From: Rhododendron vialii
Taxonomy: Eukaryota > Streptophyta > Magnoliopsida > Ericales > Ericaceae
NCBI RefSeq assembly: GCF_030253575.1
Contig: NC_080560.1
Span: 41,711,001-41,775,000 of the forward strand
Reading direction: 5' to 3'
Length of the DNA stretch: 64,000 nucleotides
Below the pieces are notes generated by a model. The model saw only the letters and a program-made list of their open reading frames with translations. It ran no database searches and had not been told where the DNA came from. This document shows, in pieces, positions 46,014 through 57,632 of this stretch; position 1 is the first letter of the stretch; each line of letters starts with the position of its first letter. The position numbers and the translations under genes were made by a program.

Positions 46014-46305
46014 AGTATAGTGGTTTACCTCCGTTGCTGAAAGTCAATAAATCTGTGTTTGTTTGTTTTCTCAGCACAGGCTCCCCTTCTCTGAGGGAAA
46101 CAAGTAAAAAAACCTTTCAAATTCTTGTCTGTAGCATCAAGAGAGCAATAGAGAGGGACCAAAACAAATTTGGAAGCTGCCCAATTTCAGTCACGAGCCA
46201 ATGGCCCTAGCCTCCAAAAATGCTGCAATATTGTGATGTCACCCTCCTCCCCTTTCTTATCTTCTGCTACAACATCTTCATGAGCTCAACATTCCCCACA
46301 ATTCA

Positions 46306-49300
46306 ATGGCTTCCACCTCTTCTTCCTCTTCTTTTCTGGTTTCTTCTCATGACAAAGATAGACCAAATATCGAATCGATACGGGTAATTGTTGCTTCAGT
46401 CAACCAACACATCAATGAGTTCCTCAGAGACTCCCAAACCAGGAAATCTGCGAAATTGAAATGCACTTCAAAGCTGAATATCCAAAAGACGGAATTCTTT
46501 GAATTCTCAGAGCAATCTACACTGTCAAATCTGTACTGGGGAATAGAGAGTATTGAGGCGGCTGTTCAGTCGAAATGCGGGGAGGAAAAATCATTGAGGC
46601 TGAAGAATTCAGAGCAAATGCTTCAAGTCCCAGCGTTGCTCGATGAAAACGGAGTCACCGCGGGAATTCCAAACCGGTACCTGGTTTCCTCCTCCTATTT
46701 TTACCTGTGTCTGGTCAGGAAACTCCAAGGAGATGAGTGGCAGGTCGCCTTACATCTTCTCCAAGCTGTTTTGGTCTCCCCGAGAGTTGTTTGGACACAG
46801 TTTGTGCCAAAGCTATGCGAGAGTCTTTTTGTTTCGTGCATGGCTTCTGAAAGGCGGGAAATGGCAGGAAGGAGTTTGAAATCTGAAGTGTTGGTGGATT
46901 TTGATGAGGGTGAGATGGGTGAGAAAACCGCAGACATGGCGAGGAGATACAAGGCCTGGTTGACATATTATCAGGTGATGTCATATGGAGAGTTACCAAA
47001 GAGAAATTCTGGATGCGGAGATATTGCTTTAGCCAATGATGACTCGCAATTTTTTGAGTAAGCTCTCCTTTGGTACCTGCTTTCTATTTTTCAGTTAAGA
47101 TTATATTCAGCCCAACAGACTGCAACTTAGAATTAAGAATTTTATAACTATGGAGGAGCATGTTTTGGAAGGAATTAAGGCCAAGTTACCCTATGCGTTT
47201 AGCCCCATAGGGAAACTCAGCAGATTTTACTGAAGCACAGGACTACTAAAATATGCCACAACCAATCTGAATTGATCTTACCAAATTCGGGTAGTAACAT
47301 GCTATGCAGAATATCCATTCCAAACAATTTAAGAAGCCATGGACACTGTTCACTAGCTAAGAGTCAACTAGTAAAGCAGTAAAAGTAATATTGCTCTAAG
47401 GTCTGCAACAACGATTACTTGCTCATCCAGCACAAATTAATCATGATCAAGGGTGCCGTCTATAGAAAGTAGAATCAGAGAGTGAGCAAATGTATGAAAC
47501 CAGTAGATTTTCTGCATGGAAAAGTTGCAGAGATGGTTTTGTATATGGGGTAGGCTCAAATTCAATTTGAAGATGCGCACAAGCCACCATTGTTGACAAA
47601 ACCATCTCCACTGGATAGAAAGTGATCTTTTCTGGATTCTCCACTGTTTATCTATTTGTAATCTTCCAAGAGATGCGAATTGTAGCAGAAAAATATGAGA
47701 GAGGCAAATATTTGATTGGTTTTCCTGTTTTCGGCTCCAGTAAGCGAAATCCTTTTGTAGAACCGAAACCACATAAAAATCTGTGTTTGTGTTTGTGTTT
47801 GCGTGCATGCGTGTGTGAGCTTCTAGGCACAACAAAAACTAGTCACAGAAGAAAATGAAGGTAAATAAGTCCCTTAACATTTCCAAAATGTTTTTGGTCT
47901 GTGGCTCGAATGATGAATACCTCAGCAAGTTACAAATTGACGTTTATTTATCTCATGAATTCAAACTTACCGCTTCAGTTGTGAGTTCTCATCTTTTGCC
48001 CAATGCTTCTGGACAGGAACAGAAAGGCCACTGGCACAGAATCTTCAAATGTACAAGAATATGAAAAGAGATTGCTAAGTTACCGCAATGTAAGCCTTGA
48101 CTCACTTTCTCGTTCCACTAACATTTCTTTTATACACTGCAGTAAAAATTGCAAATAGTGTTATGATCGTATCCTCCATAATCAACAAGTTTCAGGATGT
48201 AGAAAGATAAGAACTGCTTCAATATTATAAACTAAAGCACTTAAGATATGCCAGCATAGAAAAGCACACTCGGCCACATACCATTGAACTTACAATTTCC
48301 AAACTGAATCCGGTTCAATTGGGATTAGTATGTCTTTGGCTTGCATAATCCTAACACGATAAAACAATTCATGTATGATATTATCACAACTTGCCTGAAA
48401 CAGAAAATAAATCCATTCAATTCGATTCATTTTGAAAAGGTCCATCCACTTGATCCTCAAGGATACATAACTCCTATAACGTCAAAGAAGTCCAAGGTAT
48501 CTGATATTGTGGAGCTTGAAGACCCTACAGAAGCTCATACAGATTCGGAACAAGTTTACAGCGAACCAGAGGCAAGAACCTCAAGTAAATGTCTTCAAGA
48601 TTTGCTGACAGAATCTCAGTCAGATACCCCTATTTCCGAGAATTCATACAGTAGCAGTTCATCAGATGACGATGATTTTGAGGTAATTTCAGACAAAATA
48701 TCATTTTATCAGGTATTTTTTTAATCATTTACTCTCTCAGAGCCAAGTATTCTATGATTCTCCCTGATTTCCTGAATCAGGTGTACACAGGTGACACTGG
48801 AACCTCGAAGAAAAAAGTAATAAAAGCAGATATTCCTCGGCCACGAATTTCTAATCAGTTTGTGCAGTGCTCCTAACCGTTCTACAATCATATTTATGTC
48901 AACCCACTGCATCAATATATACTAAATGTGATTGCATTGGCACATACAGGAAGCAGGTGGCACCTTGCTCCAAATTGGGTCCAGAGTTTGCAATATCACT
49001 GCCTCGTGCTCCTGGAAACCTGGCACATGAGGAATACATCACAAATTCCTATACAGAAAGATGTTACAGATCATTCAGTGCTTTTGAGTTATCCATCTTG
49101 GAACTACGAGAAATAGATAGCTTTACTCCATCAAAAAGCCACGAGGAAGAAGGGCGGCCAGATCAAAGGAGTTTACACCAACATGATCTCCAAACTTTCG
49201 ATAATCTCAAATCTACATCTCTGAAGACTTACCACTTCACCCAGATGGATCAGAAAAGGAGTAGTAAAAGGAGTATTAAAAGGAGTAAACAGAATCAATA

Positions 49301-52300
49301 TTTCCCAAGAAAGCCAACTAGAGTTTGTTCGCATCCTCAAAATGGTTCTGAAATTGAATTTCTGGGAATACTTGAGAAAGCAATTTCAAAGCTATGCTTC
49401 TCGGAAGGCTTAGGAAGATTCGATGAAGATCACACAGTGGAAATTGTAAGAACGTACGAAATGCTGAGCAATAAAAGAGGAGTAAAGTACACTCTGGTGA
49501 AAGACATAATTCTGGATCAACTGCTAACAGCTATTTCAACTTCCAAAGAAGTACGAGTTATCAGGGCATCAGTTGCCATACTTTCAACTCTTGCTTCAGT
49601 TAATAAGGGAGTTATACAAGACATCAACAAGAATGGTTTACCTTTGTGCAATTTAGCAAGTGCTCTAAAAAGAAATGTGCACGAGGCAGCAGTTCTAATT
49701 TATCTAATCAATCCACCTCCAGCAGCAATAAAGACTTTGGAACTTCTTCCGACACTTGTGGAGGTTGTGTCCACTTCAAAGAGGTACAAGGGAGGCTTAG
49801 CATCACTTCTGCCAACACCTCCTGCGGCGTCATTGATGATTATTGAAGTTTTAGTAACTTCATTTGACTATGGAACCAATAACATGCATTTGGCTGCAAT
49901 TAATTCACCACGAGTCCTTTCTGGGCTACTGAATGCTCCAAGAAATAATAATATGGAAGACTTCACTTCTTTAGCCACCATTCTTGTGAAATGCATGCGG
50001 TTTGATGGGCAATGCAGAAAATATATTTCAAAATCTGCTCCTGTGGGACCATTTCTCTCTCTCCTAAGAAGTAACCAGGAGCGAGCCAAGTTCATTGCCC
50101 TCGAATTTTTCAACGAAATCCTTTGCATGCCAAGGTAAAGACACATAGCTATCAAGAAATGACAATAAATGGTTAAGATAATTATCACAATGTACAAAAC
50201 AAAAACTTCCAATACTTAAGAAACTTGTTTTAGGCATCACAAGGTTGATTGTGTTGTTTTTTAGGTCATCAGCCACCAACGTATTGCGGCAGATACAAAA
50301 AGAAGGAAGCGTCAACAACATGCATATATTGGCGCTCCTTATTCAACAATCAGAACGCGAGTACAAACTTCTGGCCGCAAATTTGTTGCTTCATCTAGAC
50401 ATCCTGGTAAACTAACAAGTGTGCAAGTCATGATGTTATCTTTTTCCTACAGTCAATTTCGTCATCATACACATTGTATGTTTCCTATTTCATAAGAGGT
50501 CATGATGAAAGTTACTTAAGAAAGTGCTCTTTCCAAGAAAATCTTCAAATATTGTATTTTTCAAACTTTAGGCCTCAATTGCCCTAGCTTTCCCTACTTA
50601 ATAGGAACTCCATTCCATCTCATAATACAGTTTGGGAAAACTCCGAATATATCAACCAGTTAATTTTTATCCTCAATTGATGGGTGTAAATTGTAGAAGA
50701 AAAGGGCTATAAGGGTTAAAGCATGAGAAAGACACTAGGCACACTATGAATATGTTTAAGTTGATAGACATCAAAAGCTTGATTGCAATTGAATTTTTTT
50801 TCTCAGGAAGACTCACCAGGTAAGAGTACATATACAGAAGAAGCTGTGGAGGCCCTCGCCGAGCCATTGACCTCTGTAGAGAATTCTGCTACACAGCAAT
50901 TGTCAACATTTCTTCTATCAAACCTTGGTGGAACATATGCCTGGACAGGGGAACCATATACAGTAGCATGGTTGCTAAAAAAGACAGGTTTGGCCACTCA
51001 GCATCACAGGAATATGATAAGAAACTTCAACTGGTTGGATCCAACACTACAGGTGAGTGGTGATAAAAAAAAAAAAAAAAAAAACAGTTTAGCATAGTTT
51101 AAACAGTTAAACCTATTTTCTAGAGTTCAACTGTGTTTGGATCGTAATGGGATTTGACGAAGGAAAGGAAATGATAGGAAAACCAAAAAAATAAATCCTG
51201 ACTCTCCAGTCCGTTATCTTGTTATCTTTCCGGCACCTTTTCCTTTCCCTCCATACGTGCCCCCAACAATCCATGATCCAAACACAGCCCCAACGTCCCG
51301 GCTTGATAAACTAGAAGAGAAAAGAAAAAGAAAGGATATAGAGTAGAGGAAAGAGAAGAAAATAGACAAAAAAGAAGGAAAACTGATTTCCTTCTTGCTT
51401 AGATAGTTAGATGGTTTAGGAGAGGATTTTAGAGAAAAGATTTTCTTAACCTCTCCTCCTGTTTGGGAAAGTTGGAGACAAAAATATGAGTAAGACAGGT
51501 AAAAACTGAAACCAGTTGTGGTAAAGAGTAGGGACAAAAGTGGCAAAAACAAACTCCTTGTCATTTTCTACAGATCTCTCCAATCTTGGAGAGACTTAAA
51601 ATGCAGGTTAAGGGAAAAGATTCCTCTCGTTTTCGCTATGACATCAAGCTATCCAAACAAGTGATTTGGGAGGAGAGACAAACATCATGTTTATTTTTCA
51701 CAATTCCCCAATCCAAACAGGCCGTTAAGGTTTCATATGTAGACATAATTGTAAATCCATATGGGGTTGCAGGACTCCGCTACAGATACATGGTGCGAAA
51801 AGATTGCTAGAAGTGTTACTAAAACAGGAGAGCCTGTATTTCATGCTTTGAAGACAGGATTAAACAGCGAGATAAAGAAGGTTTCTCGAGAATGCCTTAC
51901 AATCATTGCATGGGTTGGATGCGGAATTGCAAGAACGCAAGATAACTTGAGACATACTGCATGTGAAATCTTACTAACTGCGGTTGAGCAATTTTTGCAT
52001 CCTGGATTGGAGCTTGAAGAAAGACTTTTAGCTTGTCTATGCATCTATAATTATGCTTCTGGTAAAGGTAATAACTGCACTCAATAAGATTTTGCAAAAA
52101 TAAGTTCCACGGATTGCTATAAAGCTGAATACAAAAGAACAAAAACAAGACAGTAAATGCAAAAGTTATTCATCAGGATCTAGTTAGGCACATAGTAATC
52201 ATTCTGCAGGATCAAACTTTAGTATCAACATAACATCCACAAGAGGATCTAATCTAGGTCAGCAAAGGTTTATAACCAGCTGATGAGCTTTGAATTTTTA

Positions 52301-55048
52301 CTACAACTAATCCAACAGTCTAATAAATTTCCCTCTCCTGACCCCAGGGTGGTTTCTTCCTAAAAATTTTGCAGATCTCAAGCCAATTTTTTTTCTTCAT
52401 ATTTTATAGCAGAATTTACATGGATTTCTGCTGAACAGGAATGCAGAAACTAATTCATTTCTCAGAAGGTGTAAAGGAGTCACTTAGAAGGCTTTCGAAC
52501 ATAACTTGGATGGCAGAGGAACTACTCAGGGTTGCTAATTTTTTCCTGCCTAATAAATGGGTAAGTCTGCTTGAATGCTACAACTTTCAGCATTAGCTCA
52601 AAGAGTTACGTGCACTTCGAGCAACACCCTTATATACTACTACTTTCACAATTGTCTAATGCCAAGTGCACAAATGTTTGCATTCAAGAACCCAAATTCT
52701 ACTCCTGGTCTCAAATGAAATTCTAGACGGATGAAATAACTAGAAAAAATACATGGTGACAATGGCATTGATCCTCTCCCCTCCATTTCACACTGGCAGA
52801 ATACTTCAAAGTGGCCCTTCTATAACAGATTCTGCCAGTGACTTCCTTCCAGAATTCAAATGCCATGAGAATGATGTGTACTAATGAGTAATGAGTCACT
52901 ATATCATTGTGCTTTATTAATATTCGAAATCATTTTATTTGACTAAGAACCTGGCATATAGGTGAAATATGATACATAAAAAAAACAAACATAGATCAGA
53001 CAGGACAACTCAACATAAACCAAGCACATCAATCCCCTGTATAGGTGGTTATTATTATCTAGAATGCTTTCCTCATTAATGTAGTTGTGTAACACCTGCC
53101 CCGTAAGTTCACAATAGCAGCGATGATATCAAAATATTGCTTTCCATTTTGGGTTTTGTTTTCTGTTGATTGAAATTTGAAACAACTGACAAATTCCATT
53201 GACTGTCTTGCATGCCTACATTAAAATCGTAAGAGCAGCGAATTTCTTGTGTTCACACACAAGTTCTGGAGGCAACTCAAAACTACAGTGGAGCTGTAAC
53301 TGCTCTCATCTACTACAAGGGACAACTTTGCAGTGGATATGCAGATGGTTCAATTAAGGTAGCAATGCCAAGATACTTAAAAGACGTTATTTCAGGTCAT
53401 TGTACAGTAACTTGGTATATTTTTTCCTCAGAATGAGGAGCAAACCAAAAAAAATTAAAATAAAAGAACAAGAATTAGCATTTCATTGGGAGGGCTAACT
53501 TAGCATGTAACCTGAATGTGGAGTCCTCAGCTGCTTCCCGTTCAGAATAAAAAGAAATTATTTGATTGTGGTTGTGTTTGTGTTCATTAAATAGGTATGG
53601 GACATAAAGGGACAAACAGCTACACTTGTCCTGGACATGAAGGAGCACAAAAAGGCAGTAACATGTTTTTCTCTTTTCGAACCAGGGGATTGCATGCTGA
53701 GTGGATCTGCAGACAAAACAATAAGGGTAATTTAATGTCCTTGGTCACTTTTTTCCATCTTTCAGTTGTGGCTGGCTGGCTGAAAACAGTACCATATCTG
53801 AAAATGGCAATCAGAAAGGAAAGAAGAACTATATCTGAAACTTCTCTACCTGTCATTACTACAGATTTGGCAAATGGTCCGAAGAAAACTGGAGTGCATT
53901 GAAGTAATAGGAATGAAGGAATCAATTCAGAGTTTAGATACTTCTGGCCAACTGATTTTCACAGTTACACAAAGCCATGAGTTGAAGGTAAAGTTCTATC
54001 AACCAGAACTTGTACAAAATACATAGAAAGGAGTCAAACGATTACTGTGTATGGCCGTCGTATATATCGTAGCTGACAACAAGAGTTCTATTTATCCTTC
54101 AAATCAATGTCAAAAGAACATTTACTTTAACAAAGAATCTCTGTTGTTCAGGTCATTGATTCATCAAGAAAAGCTAGAGACCTTTACAAATCCAAACCTG
54201 TAAAGTGTGTAAGGGTGATTCAGGGGAAGGTTTATGTAGGTTGCATGGATTCTAGCATTCAGGTTGGTAGGAAATTCTATAGTACAAAAGTCATGCACCA
54301 ACTAACATTGTAAGTAACAATTAATGACATAACACAACGCAGGAATTGGCTATAGAAAACAATCGGGAACGAGAGATCAAACCACCATCAAAGATTTGGA
54401 TGATACAAAGCAGACCCGTCAATTCAATATCTGTGTATAAAGATTGGCTATATAGTGCAAGTGCAGTTGTTGATGGTTCAAATATCAAGGTAAGGAACAC
54501 AAATTGTTTATCTATCTCAAGTTCTGAATAAATGACTTGTAGAATAATGCAGGAATGGAGAAGGCAGAGCAAGCCCCAAATGTCCCTACTGCCTGACAGA
54601 GGAACAAATGTGCTGGCAATGGAAGTAGTTGAAGACTTCATATACTTAAACTGCAGTTCATCAAGAAGTGTCCTTCAGGTAACTAATATATTTTCCATTT
54701 ATTAAGTACTTGTTGAGATTGGAGAAGACAAAGCTATGTGCTGTCTATCGTAGAACTTCGTTAAACCATTGGATGGACTCATAAACATAGCAATAAGATT
54801 GTTGTTCTGCGACCAGATATGGTTAAGAGGAACACAGCAGAAAGTTGGAAGATTATCAGCTGGTAGCAAAATAACAAGCGTGCTAACAGGCAATGACGTC
54901 GTTTTATGTGGTACTGAGAGGGGACTAATCAAGGTTTGTTCATTCAAATCATGGCTCAAGTTAGTTTTCTGTAGCTTGTTTAACTGGTGATTGTCTCACC
55001 TCAATTCCTCATTTGTCGTGCCTCTGACAGGGTTGGATCCCCCTCTAG
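46306..55048 (+). CDS. LIN/CERBERUS-like ARM-WD40 protein lacking a U-box, 17 exons, 1382 aa
   Basis: Members with a U-box (CERBERUS/LIN of legumes) are E3 ligases needed for rhizobial infection; this member has no recognisable U-box and probably acts as a WD40 scaffold. Exons: 46306-47057, 48017-48089, 48329-48682, 48781-48866, 48950-50134, 50265-50406, 50807-51052, 51773-52067, 52439-52560, 53239-53358, 53595-53726, 53865-53987, 54152-54262, 54343-54489, 54553-54678, 54817-54933, 55031-55048. The sum is 4149 bases, exactly 1383 codons, and every phase matches. N-terminus MASTSSSSSFLVSSHDKDRP, with the conserved FFEFSEQSTLSNLYWGIESI block; Ser/Asp-rich middle; helical ARM-like region about 530-1085; WD40 region about 1085-1382 (SGYADGSIKVWDIKG, MLSGSADKTIR-IW, LCGTERGLIK-GWIPL end). 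The small exons 48017-48089 and 48781-48866 are inferred from phase and splice sites. Confidence 0.87.
47058..48016 (+). other. Intron 1 of the LIN-like gene
   Basis: Between exon 1 and the short exon 48017-48089. AT-rich, with no repeat or RNA gene recognised. Short frames on both strands are not supported. Confidence 0.6.
51053..51772 (+). other. Intron of the LIN-like gene with probable MITE
   Basis: Contains an A-run after the donor and a segment bounded by aactgtgtttggatcgtaat and the inverted-looking ccccaatccaaacaggccgt (about 51127-51725), a layout typical of hAT- or Harbinger-type non-autonomous elements. No coding sequence. Confidence 0.45.
52561..53238 (+). other. Intron 9 of the LIN-like gene
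   Basis: Intron between exons 52439-52560 and 53239-53358. AT-rich; no repeat, RNA gene or coding sequence recognised. Confidence 0.6.
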
Positions 55049-55161
55049 CAGCAGTCTCTCTGAACCCCAAGGTGCCACTGAAGTCTATTTGAAGTACTAT
55101 ACAAGTTTTTATTTAGTGGTCAATCATCAAATAAGCAGCAAAAGTACATAGATATGGAACA

Positions 55162-55438
55162 TGAGTTTTTGGTCAATTTGTCCAATTTCTGTAAACGAAT
55201 TGGACGAATACCCACTTTCTGAAACACATTTTGTAAAAATAGTCCATTTCCAAAATGTGCTATAGTCCATCGCGCATTTCCAAAATGCGCGATGTCGTTT
55301 TACAAAGCTTGCGTGACAACAAAATCCATGACATCGCGCATTTTGGAAATGTGCGATGGACTATTTTTACAAAACGTTTCAAAAAGTGGGTATTCGTCCA
55401 ATTCGTTTACAGAAATTGGACAAATCAGCCAAAAACTC
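55162..55438. mobile_element. Hairpin element with 9-bp target duplication, just 3' of the LIN-like stop
   Basis: 277 bp. The left arm gagtttttggtcaatttgtc then caatttctgtaaacgaattg is inverted on the right as caattcgtttacagaaattg then gacaaatcagccaaaaactc. Inner arms pair too (aatagtccatttccaaaatg; catcgcgcatttccaaaatg with cattttggaaatgtgcgatg). The nine bases tatggaaca flank it at 55153-55161 and 55439-55447, which points to the Mutator superfamily. It starts about 115 bp after the stop codon, so it may be transcribed in the 3' UTR. Confidence 0.88.
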
Positions 55439-55448
55439 TATGGAACAC

Positions 55449-57476
55449 AAAGAGTAACATACCAAGCCCAATTTTGGGAAATCAGTTCCTGTACATGTAG
55501 TTGTACTTCATACGAGATTTTATTCCTTTATGAATACAAGAAGACAGTGCAAGCTCCCATTAAACTATAAGAAATTCAACTGCACCCTAAATTTGAACAG
55601 TCCTCGTTCTTCTATACGTAATATCAAATATCCGTGAGCACAACACCAATTTCACTCCCCTAATACAATACCAATCATCTCAAAATGAACACAGGTTTCT
55701 ATATTTCTACAAAGGTGTATTTCCACAAATGACGAAGACTCCATATGGAAACAAAACCAATTAATAAAATCAAACTTGTTTGAATTTGCAGGAAACTTTA
55801 TATCCAATTTCAATTACGCTTTTGGGTTGGATATAAAGTTTGTACATGGTATCAGCGGGCCCATTCCATCCCACATTTCACACATTTACCATCCAAATCC
55901 CATGATGATAAACCCAGCAAAAATGTTGCACAATAATAAATCCAAAAAGAGGCTACACATGACCGATCTCAAGCGCGGCTGCACGTGAGGGATGTTAAGA
56001 AATACAATATCGCATTCCTTGGGAATGGAGTGGTTGGTGACTTATTAATGTTGAGACCTCTCCACATTATAGCTTGGGGTTGATTATAAAGTTTCTACAG
56101 AATTATCGATGAGATAGTATGTATAAGTTGGATACCCTTGAAGTTCCATGGATCCAGAGTTACAAATTGTAGGATCGTAGTTACAAATTATAGTTTTTGA
56201 AGGAGACGATACAAATTGTAGGATCATAGGTTTAACAACTATGCTCATAATTACTATCGAGCTCTGTTGTGAGAGAACCAACCACAGCCAAAGATCTAGC
56301 AGCTAATCAATACAAGGCAATAAGACTTCCAAATTCACCTGTATGGACAATCCAAGCACTCAGAGATATTCCATGGTACATCTAGAGAAAGGAAAAAAAT
56401 TATACTTTCGGTGGCAATAACAAGAATTGCAAAGAGAAATAAAAATCCAAGTACCGGAAAAAGAAGATAGACCTGAATTACATTAGGTAACATGAAGTGA
56501 TGAAATCGATAACTCATTTGAATCCGGTCAAAAATTGAGCTTTTGCATGCCAAAAAATATGAGGCCAGAATGAGCTAGGAGAGGATTGGCGCCCATTTGT
56601 GAATGAAGAATATGTATACACACCCAGAGAGAGAGAGAGAGAGGAGAAAACTTGGGGGAAATGGGGACGACGACTGGTGGTGTTCGGTGAGTAATTCGCA
56701 TATAACAGACGCGAGCTCTGTCTAAACGGCGTCGACGTGGTTCCGTTTAAAGTTCGCAACTTGAACGTTTGAGGTCTATCAAAAACGACGTCGTCCGTGC
56801 TCGCTGGTACTTCTCATCTTCATTCTGCGAAGTCCTTTGAAAACAAGAATTCGTCAAATTGTGAGCGCATTCCGATTTATCTCTTTGATCGAAGTTGTTC
56901 ATGTTGAAGATCTTTTTCAGATTATAAAAATTTATAAATATCATTTGAATCGAATATTCATTGATATACAATCGGAGATGAGAAGTGTGGATTTTTTTTT
57001 GTGAAAATAGATTTGGTCACACCGTATCAAACCCGTATCACAAGAAACGGCGTCGTCCCAGTGATTTTATCAACACCTCGCCTTGAAACGACGTTGGAAG
57101 CTTGCAGTATTGGATCTGTAACGTGAATTCTTCGAATTGTGATCTTGTTTCGACTGGTATCCGTGATCAAAATCGTTCAGGTTTTAGAGCTTCTAACGAA
57201 GATTTCCAATTTCAATGATCATTTGAATCGATTTCTTAACAGTATGTAATCGGAGATGATCAAAGTGAATTTGTATTTATGAAAATAGATTTGGATGCAC
57301 AGTATCAAACCCATTTTAGGCTCTGTTTAGGAATTTGCAGAAGGAAAGGGAAGGGCGGAGGAAATTTACTAGTACTACTCTATTTACAGAACTCTATTTT
57401 GCCATTTTCTTCCCACATTTTCCAAACAAAGCCGAAGGGACGTCCCCGAGAGAGAGAGATATTTAATTCTTGCTCC

Positions 57477-57514
<38 letters not shown>

Positions 57515-57632
57515 TTCTTGCTCCATTGCATGTTCAAATTGAGGCGATTGTCAAACTACTTTGCGTGTATTACTGTACGAGCTGTTAGGGAACAGCGAGC
57601 ACTGGTTTTTGCTACGGATTTAGGTTCTTAGA
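55449..57632. other. Intergenic region with a degenerate LTR-like fragment
   Basis: 55780-56130 looks like a decayed Copia-type retroelement edge (gtacatggtatcagcgg, then gtgagggatgttaagaaata then caatatcgcattcc). (GA)n runs occur at 56626-56643 and 57479-57509. 56760-57300 has repeated phrases (gaaaatagatttggt/gatgc; aacgacgtc/aacggcgtcgtc) suggesting an imperfect local duplication (about 56776-57020 and 57048-57290). No gene is supported. Confidence 0.4.

Noticed and set aside
48341..48724. Reading of exon 48329-48682 as a separate small gene
   Set aside because: It has no proper ATG, and its acceptor, donor and phase fit exactly as exon 3 of the LIN-like gene.
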